NCBI GenBank assembly: GCA_017395685.1
Contig: JAFQOD010000004.1
Span: 62,001-126,000 of the forward strand
From: Clostridia bacterium
GTDB taxonomy: Bacteria > Bacillota > Clostridia > Christensenellales > Aristaeellaceae
DNA: 64,000 bases
Reading direction: 5' to 3'
Shown: positions 8,731 to 18,090 of the stretch, piece by piece
Numbering within the stretch: position 1 is the stretch's first letter
Layout: each line of letters starts with the position of its first letter
Notes under the pieces: generated by a model
What the model was told of the DNA's origin: nothing
Database searches by the model: none
What the model saw: the letters and a program-made list of their open reading frames with translations, nothing else
Translations under genes and position numbers: made by a program

Positions 8731-10008
8731 TTATGATCCCTCCATATTGCTTTCAACTTCAACGGGAATTCCTTCTTCCACCAGAAAACGGAGCATTTCC
8801 CGTGGCAGGGTGGTCTCCAGAATATTTGAGGAGAACAGTAGCCTCAGTTCATTGCCTGTGGTGACGGCGGCGCAGTTGCAAAGGGGCAGGGAGGGGGAGC
8901 CCAATTGCATTTCGAACCGGCGGATCCATTTTTCCCCGCCGGTGGGGACATGCGCTTTGCCAAGATTGGACAGGGTGGATGTAAATCCCCGCTCACCGGA
9001 TCTGCGGAAGACGGTGCCGATGATCAGGTTTTTGATAAAGAGAGGGGCAGCGCGGCAGACAGGGTTTTTCTCATCGGCCACATTGGTGGCGATGGCGCCG
9101 CACAGCAACCTGGGATTCAGGTGGTAACGCATGAAGGCATGCACTTCTCTGATGATTTCCTTGAAGGAATAATCCCCAAGCCGGGGATCGATACAAGGAT
9201 TAATAAAGGAAGAAAAATTCCGCAAGGTGGCCGATGGATAGAAGGAACGCATATTCACAGGCACCGATACCCGCAGCGGCTTTTTTCTTCCAGGCCTGCG
9301 TTTTTCCTGATCCAGAAAGGCAGTGTAGAGAATGATGCTGACCAGGTATTCTGTTACCGTAGCTCCATATTCCCTGGCCTTTTCCACGATCTGATCCGCC
9401 GGTATGGAAGCAGCGATGGTATACAGAGTGTGGGGGATGGCAGGGGTAGCGGGGAAATGATAGGCCCTGCCTTCCTTTCTGGGAATACGCACCTTGGGCA
9501 GGGGCATGTGCATGAAGGCATCCCGGGTTTCTTCCGGCGTAGGCTTTTCCCGGATATCCAGCGCTCCCTGATCAAAAGAAACCTGATGACCGCAGAGGCG
9601 AAGATATTCTGCCGTCAGGGTTTTGATGAAGGTAAGGCCGCCGCTGCCGTCGGTTAGGGAATGGAAAAATTCAGCGCTGATCCGCTTCCGGTAATAGAAA
9701 ACCCGGATAAGATACCCATGATTCTCATGATACCGAAAGGGCATGCAGGGATGGCCGGAATCAGGAACCACCTGCAGCGGTTCCTTGATTTCCTCCAGGT
9801 AATACCAGAAAAACCCCTTCCGCATCCGAACCTTGAAGGCGGGAAAACGGGGCATCACCTTATCTACCGCTTTTTGCAACAGATCAGGCCTGATATCCTC
9901 AGTCAGTTCAGCCGAAAGGCGGAAAATGCTGCTCCATCGGGAGGTGGCAACAGCGGGATAGAGCTTGGCGGCGTTATCCAGCCGATACCAGCGCTTGCCC
10001 TTGGCCAT
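8731..10008 (-). CDS. Condensation-domain / alcohol acetyltransferase-like protein, 425 aa
   Basis: Belongs to the chloramphenicol-acetyltransferase fold (condensation/WES/AATase) superfamily. The catalytic HxxxD motif appears as HSLTDG near residues 115-120, with a second-half DFG-like region less clear. No carrier or adenylation domain is attached, so a stand-alone acyltransferase acting on an alcohol, lipid or glycan is most likely; the substrate cannot be told from sequence. It is first in the operon (GGAAGGAGG upstream of the ATG) and its downstream partner is the zinc-ribbon membrane protein. Why it shares a transcript with lysine genes is unclear; a cell-envelope link is one possibility. 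Confidence 0.65.
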   Translation of the reverse strand: MAKGKRWYRLDNAAKLYPAVATSRWSSIFRLSAELTEDIRPDLLQKAVDKVMPRFPAFKVRMRKGFFWYYLEEIKEPLQVVPDSGHPCMPFRYHENHGYLIRVFYYRKRISAEFFHSLTDGSGGLTFIKTLTAEYLRLCGHQVSFDQGALDIREKPTPEETRDAFMHMPLPKVRIPRKEGRAYHFPATPAIPHTLYTIAASIPADQIVEKAREYGATVTEYLVSIILYTAFLDQEKRRPGRKKPLRVSVPVNMRSFYPSATLRNFSSFINPCIDPRLGDYSFKEIIREVHAFMRYHLNPRLLCGAIATNVADEKNPVCRAAPLFIKNLIIGTVFRRSGERGFTSTLSNLGKAHVPTGGEKWIRRFEMQLGSPSLPLCNCAAVTTGNELRLLFSSNILETTLPREMLRFLVEEGIPVEVESNMEGS

Positions 10009-10038
10009 GCACCCATCCTCCTTCCTTTCGGATGTTTC

Positions 10039-10067
10039 AGTATACCATGTTTTTGTATTCTGAACAA
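10039..10067 (-). promoter_or_regulatory. Promoter of the acyltransferase-asd-dapAB operon
   Basis: Minus-strand TTGTTC (10067-10062), 17 bp, TATACT (10044-10039), about 30 bp before the first start codon. No lysine riboswitch-sized leader fits between this promoter and the start. Confidence 0.7.
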
Positions 10068-10259
10068 GTAAACCTGGAAAAAACCAGGAGAAAAACAGGC
10101 ACCGGTAGCAAATTGGCCAGATTGCCTATGCAAATGAAAGGAAATGTTTCACGAAAAACATGCGTCCGGTGCAAAATTTCCGGATTGATGCAACAAAATC
10201 GTGGCAGGATTTGTTATATAGATGAAAACAATGGAAATTATTATCCGGGAGGGAAAGAT

Positions 10260-12929
10260 ATGAAGCGGTTTTTCATGATCTTGGGAATCATCCTGATGTT
10301 GCCTTTCTATGCCGTACAGGCGGAAAATTCCGGCCGGGATCCATGGATCTCTGATCGGCTGGCAGCCGGGGCGCACCATGCGCTGGCCATCCTTTCGGAT
10401 GGAAGTGTAGCCGCTGCCGGCGAAAATGAAGACGGGCAATGCAATGTGCAGCATTGGGAAGATATTGTACAGGTAGCTGCAGGTGAAGGCCATTCCGCTG
10501 GCTTGAAAAAAGACGGTACGGTAGTGGCTGCTGGCCGAAACGATCAGGGCCAGTGCAATGTGGATTCCTGGACGGATATCGTCTTCATCGCCTGCGGGGA
10601 CGAGCATACCGTAGGCCTGAAAAAGGATGGAACGGTGGTCTTTACCGGCATCCGCGAATACATCCCCGGTTATATGAACCCCTCTGTGGATCCTGGGAAG
10701 GTGGATGCCTGGCGGGATGTGGTAATGCTCACTGCCGGCGGGTATACCACGTTTGCTATTGACAAAAATGGCAGAGTGCTGGTTGCAGGAGAATTGGCGG
10801 ATGAGCCCCTGGAATGGGAGAATATGGAGCGACGGTCTGAAGGACTGGAGCAGCTGCCCTATAAAACCCTGGATGAGATGCCCCGGCAGATTGCCGTTAT
10901 GGGCAGGGAACTTCTGCTATATCTTTATGATGACGGAACGGTAGGCTATGACGGGTTGGGGCTGCGATTGTATCCGGAGGAATGGGGAATGTGCGCGGAA
11001 TGCCATCCCGGTATCGATCGCTGGAGTGATTTTGGCACCCATACGGCTACCCTGTGGACGGATATAGTGGCGCTGTATACCAGCAATCGCTTTGTCATCG
11101 GCTTGAAAAAGGATGGCACAGTACAGGTGGCCGGCAGTGAAATCACGGTGGACAGCGGCGGCGTCAATATTCATGCCGTGGAAAAATGGAAGAACATCGT
11201 TTCCATAGCAGCAGGTGATGATTTTGCCATTGGTGTGGATAGCTTCGGGAAAATGTATTATCACGCCCAGCCGGATGGGGACCTGAGTGGCGTCGCGCTG
11301 TGGGAGGATGTGGATGCTGCAGCTGCTTCCCAGGGATTTGCTGCTGGTATAGCGAAAGATGGCAAGGGAATCGCTTGGTCTGCAGAGGAGATGCTGTGGC
11401 GGTTTGGCGATGACAGGGCTGGCTGCGCTGCCTGGCAGGATGTGGTTTCCCTTTCTGTAAGCGATAGTCTGGCAGCAGGGATTGATCAAAGGGGCAGGCT
11501 TTTGCTTTCCGGATATCATGATTATACCGAAAACGATTTTTCTACGTTGGAACAGAGGGGCCCCATCCGTAGGGCGGCACTGCATGATGATCAGGTGCTG
11601 CTCCTGACAGAGCAGGGCGAAGTATTCTTTTTCGGCAGGGAGGATGATCTGAGTGCGCTTGCCGGTGCCCGGGAAATCGCCCTGAATCAGGATTGGATTG
11701 TGGCGCTGATGGAGGACGGAAGGGTAAAGACGGCAGCAAATGGCGATGTATCTTCGCAGCGCTATGATCCTTCCAAAGAGATGGAGGCGTGGCAGGATAT
11801 TCAATCCATTGCCATCGGCGGCGATGTAATCTATGGCTTGACCAGGGACGGCCGTGTGGTAATGACGGAAAATGCAGTCTATGGCCAGCAGGACGCCAAA
11901 GCCTGGGAAGGAATCATTGCCATTTCCGCCAGTCCCTATCACATTGCCGGCCTGAAAGCGGATGGCACGGTGGTGGCTGCCGGTCAGAATGAGGATACAG
12001 TGGAAGAAGACTGGGGAGAGATGGGCACAAAAAACCAGTGTGAGGTGGGGCATTGGCGGAATGTGAAGCAGGTGATTGCCGCAACCGGCGGTACCATCGG
12101 CATCTGTTATGACGGCAGCGTCCTTTATGCCGGCGCGGGTTATGCAGATGTATCTGCTTGCTTTTCCTGGAGGCTTTTTGATGGGGAATATGTACGCAGG
12201 GATGGGAATCTTAAAACAGTATCTGCCCGGCTTGTAGTGATTTCGCAGCGGAAGGCGATCAATGATCTTTATGCCCGGCAGACGCTGGATTTTCTGAGAA
12301 GGGAGAATGCCCAGGGCCAGGCGATCCTGCGTATGCATCCTGAATATGACAAGGTATACACATTCCATAACGGTTATGCCATGGTGGAAAAGGATGGACT
12401 GTATGGCCTGGTGAACGAAGCTGGGGAAGAAATGCTGCCTCCCGTTCATCCTTTTATGAACCGCGCCTATCATGCCGTGATTTATACAGATCCTGCCGAT
12501 AGCCTGTACGGATTTTTCGTGGAAGATACCGGAGTATTGATTCCTCCGGCATTCAAGGCGGCCCAGGATTTTGAAGGGAATTATGTGAAGGTCATGCTGC
12601 CCGATGAATCGGAATGGTATGTAAGCAGACAGGGGGAGCGGATCTCTGAAAAGGAATATAAGGCTTTGCAGCTTCCGGCATATCAGAAGGAAAAATCATC
12701 CCTTTCTCTTTATGTATTGGATGATTATTGGGAAAGCTTTGAAGGGGCCTATGGCTATACCGATGAAGCGGGAAATATTGTGATCGATCCCATCTTCCAG
12801 CTGGCCTGGGAATTTGAGGAGGGGCTTGCCCGGGTGAACCTGTGGGGATACGAGGGATGCATTAATGAGCAGGGGGAAATCGTCTGCGGATTTGATGGGC
12901 TGGAGGAGAGACTGACCGGAGAAAAATAA
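10260..12929 (+). CDS. Secreted RCC1-like and WG-repeat protein, 889 aa
   Basis: An exported repeat protein with no visible catalytic motif. The signal peptide MKRFFMILGIILMLPFYAVQA precedes about fourteen RCC1-like blades of the form 'W.DIV.IAAG..H..GLKKDGTVVAAG.N..GQ' (about residues 35-640). WG-type repeats follow (about residues 690-880: DGLYGLVNEAGEE, ADSLYGFF, YGYTDEAGNIV with PIF). RCC1 propellers normally mediate protein binding. The ATG at 10260 follows GGAGGG and gives a clean signal peptide; longer in-frame versions do not. It lies alone between divergent and convergent neighbours, and a bidirectional terminator follows. A cell-surface or secreted adhesion-like role is inferred. 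Confidence 0.75.
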   Translation: MKRFFMILGIILMLPFYAVQAENSGRDPWISDRLAAGAHHALAILSDGSVAAAGENEDGQCNVQHWEDIVQVAAGEGHSAGLKKDGTVVAAGRNDQGQCNVDSWTDIVFIACGDEHTVGLKKDGTVVFTGIREYIPGYMNPSVDPGKVDAWRDVVMLTAGGYTTFAIDKNGRVLVAGELADEPLEWENMERRSEGLEQLPYKTLDEMPRQIAVMGRELLLYLYDDGTVGYDGLGLRLYPEEWGMCAECHPGIDRWSDFGTHTATLWTDIVALYTSNRFVIGLKKDGTVQVAGSEITVDSGGVNIHAVEKWKNIVSIAAGDDFAIGVDSFGKMYYHAQPDGDLSGVALWEDVDAAAASQGFAAGIAKDGKGIAWSAEEMLWRFGDDRAGCAAWQDVVSLSVSDSLAAGIDQRGRLLLSGYHDYTENDFSTLEQRGPIRRAALHDDQVLLLTEQGEVFFFGREDDLSALAGAREIALNQDWIVALMEDGRVKTAANGDVSSQRYDPSKEMEAWQDIQSIAIGGDVIYGLTRDGRVVMTENAVYGQQDAKAWEGIIAISASPYHIAGLKADGTVVAAGQNEDTVEEDWGEMGTKNQCEVGHWRNVKQVIAATGGTIGICYDGSVLYAGAGYADVSACFSWRLFDGEYVRRDGNLKTVSARLVVISQRKAINDLYARQTLDFLRRENAQGQAILRMHPEYDKVYTFHNGYAMVEKDGLYGLVNEAGEEMLPPVHPFMNRAYHAVIYTDPADSLYGFFVEDTGVLIPPAFKAAQDFEGNYVKVMLPDESEWYVSRQGERISEKEYKALQLPAYQKEKSSLSLYVLDDYWESFEGAYGYTDEAGNIVIDPIFQLAWEFEEGLARVNLWGYEGCINEQGEIVCGFDGLEERLTGEK

Positions 12930-12934
12930 GCATG

Positions 12935-12980
12935 AAAAAAACCGGCCTGCGTACAGGAAACGCAGACCGGTTATTCTTTT
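12935..12980. terminator. Bidirectional intrinsic terminator between the RCC1/WG gene and plsY
   Basis: AACCGGcCTGCG and CGCAGaCCGGTT (12940-12971) form a stem with one mismatch. A T-rich tract follows on the plus strand (TTATTCTTTT) and a T run on the minus strand, so it can serve both convergent units. Confidence 0.85.
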
Positions 12981-12984
12981 ACGG

Positions 12985-13587
12985 TCAGGCTTTGGCCTTC
13001 TGGCCGATTTTATTCTCGGTGCCGTTCTTGAGCCGTACCAGATTGGCCCGGTGCCGGTAAGTGCCCAGGGCCAGCAGCAAAAGCGCCCAGGCACTCTGGG
13101 GAAAGAAGGGACAGGTGATCAGCAGCAGCACGGAAAATACAAACAGCATCGTCAGGCTGCCCACGGAAATATACCGGGTGAGCCAGATGACAAGCAGGCA
13201 CAGTACTATAGCGATGGCCGCCTGCCAGGGGAAGGTGAACAGCAGCACGGCGGTGGAGCAGGCGATGCCCTTTCCGCCCTTGAAGCCGAAAAATACCGGC
13301 CAGTTATGGCCCAGTACCACGCACAAGCCCCCCAGCATGGCCCCATAGAGCCCCATCAGCAGCCACCCCAGCCCAACGGCCAGGCCGGCCTTGATAAAAT
13401 CCCCCAGGAAAACCAGTGCGCCGCCCTTGACGCCCAGAATCCGCAAAGCGTTGCTGGCGCCGGTATTCTTGCTGCCTTCGGAGCGGATATCATGCCCTGC
13501 CTTCTTGGCTACCAGAATGCCGGTGGAAAAACTGCCCAGCAGATAGGCGGCTATGGCAATCAGGATGTATTTGAGCGCATCAATCAT
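12985..13587 (-). CDS. plsY: Acyl-phosphate:glycerol-3-phosphate acyltransferase
   Basis: Integral membrane enzyme that transfers an acyl group from acyl-phosphate to glycerol-3-phosphate, the first step of phospholipid synthesis. It has five or so hydrophobic helices. Conserved family motifs are visible: SGSKNTGASNALR-like (SEGSKNTGASN, residues 36-46), GHNWPVFFGFKGGKGIA (about residues 93-109, acyl-phosphate and G3P binding) and a later membrane loop. At 200 residues it is the usual length. The start overlaps the der stop by 8 nt, indicating coupling; the order DUF512-der-plsY is common in Clostridia. Confidence 0.95.
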   Translation of the reverse strand: MIDALKYILIAIAAYLLGSFSTGILVAKKAGHDIRSEGSKNTGASNALRILGVKGGALVFLGDFIKAGLAVGLGWLLMGLYGAMLGGLCVVLGHNWPVFFGFKGGKGIACSTAVLLFTFPWQAAIAIVLCLLVIWLTRYISVGSLTMLFVFSVLLLITCPFFPQSAWALLLLALGTYRHRANLVRLKNGTENKIGQKAKA

Positions 13588-14932
13588 GACGGATATCCTC
13601 CTTCTTTTTCTCCCGGAGGGAGAAGCGGATAGGAGTGCCTTCGAAACCGAAGGCCTTGCGCAGGCAATTTTCCAGATACCGCTGATATGAGAAATGCATC
13701 AGCTCTTCCGCATTGATGAACAGGGCAAAGGTGGGGGGGCAGACGGAAGGCTGGGTGGCATAATAAATCTTCAGCTTACGGCCTGCGATGGTGGGGGGCT
13801 GCAGCGCCATCTGGGCATCGCCCAGCACATCATTGAGGGCGCCGGTGCCAACCCTGCGGCTGGCCTGCTCCCATACCAGATTCACTTCCGGCAGCACCGT
13901 ATGATTGCGCTGGCCGGTGAGGGCGGAAATGAAGAGGACGGGGGCATAATCCATGAATTTCAGATCTTCGATGACCTGCTTCTTATATTTTTCCAGGGTG
14001 CCCGTTTCTTTTTCCAGGGCATCCCATTTATTGACGATGACCACGGCGGCCTTGCCCTCTTCGTGGATCATGCCGGCAATACGGGCATCCTGTTCGGTGA
14101 CCCCTTCCTGGGCGTCAATGAGCAGAAGGGCCACATCACAGCGGCGGATGGCGCCGATGGAGCGGATGACGGAATAGCGTTCCAGGGATTCATCCTCGAT
14201 GGCCCGCTTGCGGCGGATGCCGGCGGTATCGATGATGTTGTATTTCGTGCCGTCGGGGCCGGTGAATTGGGTATCAATAGCATCCCGGGTGGTGCCGGGA
14301 ATATTGGATACCATGGTACGTTCCTGGCCCAGCAGCCGGTTCACCAGGGAGGATTTACCTACGTTGGGCCGGCCGACAACCGCCAGCTGGATCACATGCT
14401 GCTCATCTTCATCTTCAGCGGTATCACGCTGGGGCAGATTCTTTACGATTTCATCCAGCAGATCGCCCAGGCCCAGCATATTCGTGGAAGAAATGCCGAT
14501 GGGATCCCCAAGGCCCAGGGCATAGAATTCGTAGATCACATCATTCAGCCCGCCGTGATCCATTTTATTGACCACCAGGATGACCGGCTTGTGGGTTTTG
14601 CGCAGCATAATGGCCACTTCTTCATCATCGGGGGTGAGGCCCGCCCGGGCATCGGTGAAGAAGCAGATCACATCCGCCATATCCATGGCGATTTCTGCCT
14701 GATGCCGCATCTGGGAAAGCAGCACATCATCGGATTTGGGATCGATGCCGCCGGTATCGATCAGGGTGAATTTGCGGTTCGTCCATTCCACATCGGCATA
14801 GATGCGATCCCGGGTAACGCCGGGGATATCCTCCACGATGGCGATGCGGTGGCCGGAAATCTTATTGAAAAAAGTGGATTTGCCAACGTTGGGCCGGCCG
14901 ACGATGGCAACCAGAGGCTTTGCAGAGGGCAT
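13580..14932 (-). CDS. der: Ribosome-assembly GTPase Der (EngA)
   Basis: Double-GTPase needed for 50S subunit maturation. Two tandem G domains are evident: GRPNVGKST near residue 12 and GRPNVGKSS near residue 188, each with DxxG (DTGG, DTAG) and NKMD/NKWD motifs. A C-terminal KH-like domain follows (RRVGTGALNDVL, then LKIYYATQ). I use the ATG at 14932, which has AAGGAGG upstream; the longer in-frame version reaches into the preceding gene and has no site. It lies 25 nt after the radical-SAM gene and overlaps plsY. Confidence 0.95.
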   Translation of the reverse strand: MPSAKPLVAIVGRPNVGKSTFFNKISGHRIAIVEDIPGVTRDRIYADVEWTNRKFTLIDTGGIDPKSDDVLLSQMRHQAEIAMDMADVICFFTDARAGLTPDDEEVAIMLRKTHKPVILVVNKMDHGGLNDVIYEFYALGLGDPIGISSTNMLGLGDLLDEIVKNLPQRDTAEDEDEQHVIQLAVVGRPNVGKSSLVNRLLGQERTMVSNIPGTTRDAIDTQFTGPDGTKYNIIDTAGIRRKRAIEDESLERYSVIRSIGAIRRCDVALLLIDAQEGVTEQDARIAGMIHEEGKAAVVIVNKWDALEKETGTLEKYKKQVIEDLKFMDYAPVLFISALTGQRNHTVLPEVNLVWEQASRRVGTGALNDVLGDAQMALQPPTIAGRKLKIYYATQPSVCPPTFALFINAEELMHFSYQRYLENCLRKAFGFEGTPIRFSLREKKKEDIRHD

Positions 14933-14957
14933 AATGGATCCAATCCTCCTTGATATC

Positions 14958-16253
14958 TTATCCCAGCAGCGCCTGATAGAGGGCGGCGCCGTCATTGGGA
15001 ACAATGGTCAGTTTGGGTTTCAGGGCGTTTTCCAGATCGGTCAGGGGCATATCATCCAGGAACAGATCGCCCTCGGCCCGCAGGGTATTCTGGCACAGCA
15101 GGATTTCATCGGCGTCCGCATCCTGCAATTGATTTTTCAGATCGCCGCCGGTGAGCAGGCCGGTAACCGTCACCGTTTCCCCAAAGAAGAAATTGCGGAT
15201 GGGCTGCACCGTTACCTGTACGCCTTCCGGCGCATATTTTTCCATCCATTGCCGCATCACCGGGGCCACCGATACGCCGCAGGGAATCAGCACGCGCCGG
15301 GGAATGGGGGGAAGGGGATTTTCTTCCGCTTCCATTTTCAGGGCGTCTTCAAATTTTTGCAGCAGCCCCACGCCGTTTTCGATCTGGGGGAAGCCTTCGT
15401 AATATGCTTCGCCGGGCAATTCTTCCCCTGCGATCAGCATCATTTCATCGGAAGGAAATACAAAGCGGGTACCCTTTTCGGTAAGCATCTTTTCCTGAAA
15501 TGCCCGGGCGATCTTCATCACTTCTCCGGCGCTTTCCCGGTCAAAGGGCTTCACATCCGCAAGGCCCTGCCGGTATTTGGTCAGCCCCACCGGCACCAGG
15601 GCGGCGGATTGGGCGGCGGGATAGAAACCGGCCAGATCGGCCAGCGTTTTTTTAAGCACCTCTCCGTCATTCCAGCCGGGGCAGAGCACGATCTGGCAAT
15701 GGAAATGCAGCCCCGCATCCCGCAGCCTTTCCAATCGCTCCATCAGGTGACAGGCATTGGGGTTTTTCATCATGCTGACCCGTACATCCATATCGGTAGT
15801 ATGAACAGATATATAGAGCGGACTGGCTTTTCTTTTGAGAATTCTTTCAAATTCCAGATCATCTACATTGGTGAGGGTAATATAATTGCCCATCATCAAG
15901 GAAAGCCGCCAGTCATCATCCTTCACATAGAGGGTATTGCGCATACCGGGGGGCATCTGATCAATAAAGCAGAAGATGCATTTATTCTTGCATGCCCGGG
16001 GACTGCATACCATAGTATCGGCGATCTGCAGCCCCAAGGGGATTTCCTTTGCCTTGATGATGCGGATATTTTCTTCCCTGCCGTCTGCGCGCAGGATTTT
16101 AAGATCCAGCTTGGCTTTATTATTGGTCAGGGCCTGGTAATCGATTTCATCCAGAATGGCTTCGCCGTTGATGGCGATGATGCTGTCCCCAGGGCGAATT
16201 CCCCTGCGCCAGGCTACCCCGTGTGGCTGAACCGATTCAATCAGATGCGCCAT
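14958..16253 (-). CDS. DUF512 radical SAM protein with PDZ-like N-terminus, 431 aa
   Basis: The N-terminal 60 residues form a PDZ-like domain (VQPHGVAWRRGIRPGDSIIAING). A radical-SAM-like cluster motif follows, CKNKCIFCFIDQMP (about residues 88-101; a CxxxCxxC spacing: C, then KNK C, then IF C). The C-terminal half matches the DUF512 family, including GLTKYRQGLADVKPFDRESA and LTGGDLKNQL. The family is widely found beside der in Firmicutes, but its substrate is not established; a role in ribosome or tRNA biology has been guessed from this neighbourhood. It is first in the three-gene operon. Confidence 0.85.
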   Translation of the reverse strand: MAHLIESVQPHGVAWRRGIRPGDSIIAINGEAILDEIDYQALTNNKAKLDLKILRADGREENIRIIKAKEIPLGLQIADTMVCSPRACKNKCIFCFIDQMPPGMRNTLYVKDDDWRLSLMMGNYITLTNVDDLEFERILKRKASPLYISVHTTDMDVRVSMMKNPNACHLMERLERLRDAGLHFHCQIVLCPGWNDGEVLKKTLADLAGFYPAAQSAALVPVGLTKYRQGLADVKPFDRESAGEVMKIARAFQEKMLTEKGTRFVFPSDEMMLIAGEELPGEAYYEGFPQIENGVGLLQKFEDALKMEAEENPLPPIPRRVLIPCGVSVAPVMRQWMEKYAPEGVQVTVQPIRNFFFGETVTVTGLLTGGDLKNQLQDADADEILLCQNTLRAEGDLFLDDMPLTDLENALKPKLTIVPNDGAALYQALLG

Positions 16254-16290
16254 GCCGTGCGTGCCCTCCTTCCAAAAATATACCTATTTT

Positions 16291-16319
16291 ATTATGGGGC
16301 AAAAACGGGAAAATGTCAA
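16291..16319 (-). promoter_or_regulatory. Promoter of the DUF512-der-plsY operon
   Basis: Minus-strand TTGACA (16319-16314), 17 bp, CATAAT (16296-16291), about 35 bp upstream of the first start codon. Confidence 0.8.
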
Positions 16320-16439
16320 GCAGGGGAGCGCATGCCCCGAGGAAATGAAAGGACACGGAAAACACAGAATCAATCAGCCATTTTGAACATTGCTAATAGA
16401 ATCATGGTACGAAATGATAGGAATTACAGGATATGCCAC

Positions 16440-16468
16440 TTGACAAAAAAATGTGATTGAATTATGAT
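16440..16468 (+). promoter_or_regulatory. Promoter of the carbohydrate-binding protein gene
   Basis: TTGACA (16440-16445), 17 bp, TATGAT (16463-16468). The 400-bp gene-free stretch 16254-16653 holds this promoter, the divergent der-operon promoter and two inverted repeats in the roughly 180-nt leader; nothing else was recognised there. Confidence 0.75.
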
Positions 16469-16489
16469 TTAAATACATCTTTAAGAATT

Positions 16490-16532
16490 GTGAAAAAATT
16501 GTCCTGTTTTCACATTTTTACAATGATTGTAA
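16490..16532. promoter_or_regulatory. Two adjacent inverted repeats, candidate operators
   Basis: GTGAAAA/TTTTCAC (16490-16513, 10-nt spacer) is immediately followed by a 15-bp palindrome TTACAAT-G-ATTGTAA (16518-16532). Both are perfect and lie downstream of the predicted start site of the sugar-importer transcript, where a repressor could block elongation. They do not match the cre consensus I know. Confidence 0.45.
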
Positions 16533-16653
16533 TTCGATTTTGCACAATAAATACAAGTTTTTCTCATTTCTTTATTCATTTTTGTCGAGAACAGCCGCGT
16601 GCTGTTTGAGAATAGCCGGTTTGATCCGGTAGAAAAAAAGGAGGACTACAGGT

Positions 16654-18012
16654 ATGAAAAAGGTTGTATCCCTGCTCATGGTTCTGATGCTGCTGGTTGG
16701 CTGCGTAAGCTTTGCCGCTGCTGAAGAAGAAATCGTCCTGAACGTCTGGTCTTTCACCAACGAATTGGAAGGCATGATCGAAAAGTATTATGCTCCCTCC
16801 CATCCCAATGTAAAGATCAACTACACCATCTATCCCACCGACGGCGGTGAATATACCTCCAAGGTTGATAACATCATGGCCGCTGCCGCTGCTTCCGACG
16901 AAGCTCCCGACATCTTCACCCTGGAAGCTGCTTTCGTTAAGAAGTATGTCAATTCTCCCGTGACCGCTGACCTGGCCAAGGTTGGCATCACCGAAGAAGA
17001 TGTTGCTGCCGCCATCCCCGTGATGAAGCAGATCGGCACCAACACTGCCACCGGCGAACTGAAGGGTCTGTCCTGGCAGGCTACCCCCGGTGCTCTGATG
17101 TATCGCGCTTCCCTGGCCGAAAAGTATCTGGGCGTTAAGACCCCCGAAGAATTCCAGGCCAAGGTTGCTGACTGGGATCTGTTCATGGAAACCGCTGCTG
17201 AAGTGAACGAAAAGTCCGAAGGCGCTACCAAGATGGTTGTTGGCGCTGGCGACATCTGGAACGCTTTCAACTTCGGCCGCGAACAGGGCTGGGTTGTTGA
17301 TGGCAAGCTGGTTATCGACCCCATCCTGTACGACTACCTCGACCTGGCTGTTGAACTGGAACAGGATGACCTGTCCAACAAGGGCAACGCCTGGACCGAA
17401 GCTTGGTTCCTGGGCATGAAGAGCGACACCACCCTGTGCTTCTTCCTCCCCACCTGGGGCCTGCATTACACCCTGAAGCCCAACTGCGGCTACACCACCA
17501 ATGATAAGATGAACGATGCCGAAATGAAGGCTGCCTGTGAAGCCGACGGCGGTACCTATGGCGATTGGCGCATGGTTGCTGGCCCTGTGGGCTACAGCTG
17601 GGGCGGCACCTGGATCGGCGCCAACGATGCTAAGGTTGCTGCTGCTTCCGATGCCAAGAAGGCTGCCATCAAGGACTTCATCCTGTTCTTCACCATGAGC
17701 GAAGAATTCCTGTACACCTACGCCAAGGATTCCGGCGACTTCGTTGGCTCCAACGCTGTTGTGGATAAGATCCTTGCCGAAGGCGGCACTCCCAACCCCT
17801 TCCTGGGCGGCCAGGATCATTACACCATCTTCGCCGAAGCTGCCAACCTGGCTAACGGTTCCATCATGACCGACTACGACGAAAAGATGAACTCCCTGTG
17901 GTCTGACCATGTGACCACCCCCTATTCCAAGGGCGAAGTGGATCTGGACACCGCCATTGCCAACTTCAAGGCTCAGGTAACTGCCCAGTTCCCCGAACTG
18001 ATCGTGGAATAA
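16654..18012 (+). CDS. Carbohydrate ABC transporter substrate-binding lipoprotein, 452 aa
   Basis: Extracytoplasmic solute-binding protein of the family 1 (MalE/MsmE-like) type. The signal sequence ends in a lipobox, LLVGC, with Cys17 as the lipidated residue. The mature protein begins with a typical first beta strand (EIVLNVWSFTNELEGMIEKY). Codon use is strongly biased (CTG, GGC, GCT, AAG) compared with nearby genes, a sign of high expression. Two permease genes follow after a hairpin. The substrate is probably an oligosaccharide but cannot be named. Confidence 0.88.
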   Translation: MKKVVSLLMVLMLLVGCVSFAAAEEEIVLNVWSFTNELEGMIEKYYAPSHPNVKINYTIYPTDGGEYTSKVDNIMAAAAASDEAPDIFTLEAAFVKKYVNSPVTADLAKVGITEEDVAAAIPVMKQIGTNTATGELKGLSWQATPGALMYRASLAEKYLGVKTPEEFQAKVADWDLFMETAAEVNEKSEGATKMVVGAGDIWNAFNFGREQGWVVDGKLVIDPILYDYLDLAVELEQDDLSNKGNAWTEAWFLGMKSDTTLCFFLPTWGLHYTLKPNCGYTTNDKMNDAEMKAACEADGGTYGDWRMVAGPVGYSWGGTWIGANDAKVAAASDAKKAAIKDFILFFTMSEEFLYTYAKDSGDFVGSNAVVDKILAEGGTPNPFLGGQDHYTIFAEAANLANGSIMTDYDEKMNSLWSDHVTTPYSKGEVDLDTAIANFKAQVTAQFPELIVE

Positions 18013-18046
18013 TTTAAGGCTTTAGCATCTACTAAAAGCTGAATCT

Positions 18047-18090
18047 GGGGGCTGCCTCGTGCAACTTTAATGGGGCATGAGGCGGCCCCC
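18047..18090 (+). terminator. Hairpin between binding-protein and permease genes (partial terminator)
   Basis: GGGGGCtGCCTCgTGC pairs with GCAtGAGGCgGCCCCC around a short loop. The downstream tract is only T-rich (TCCTTTCATTCTT), so it may act as a partial terminator or as 3' stabiliser, keeping binding-protein mRNA above permease mRNA. That role is inference. Confidence 0.6.
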
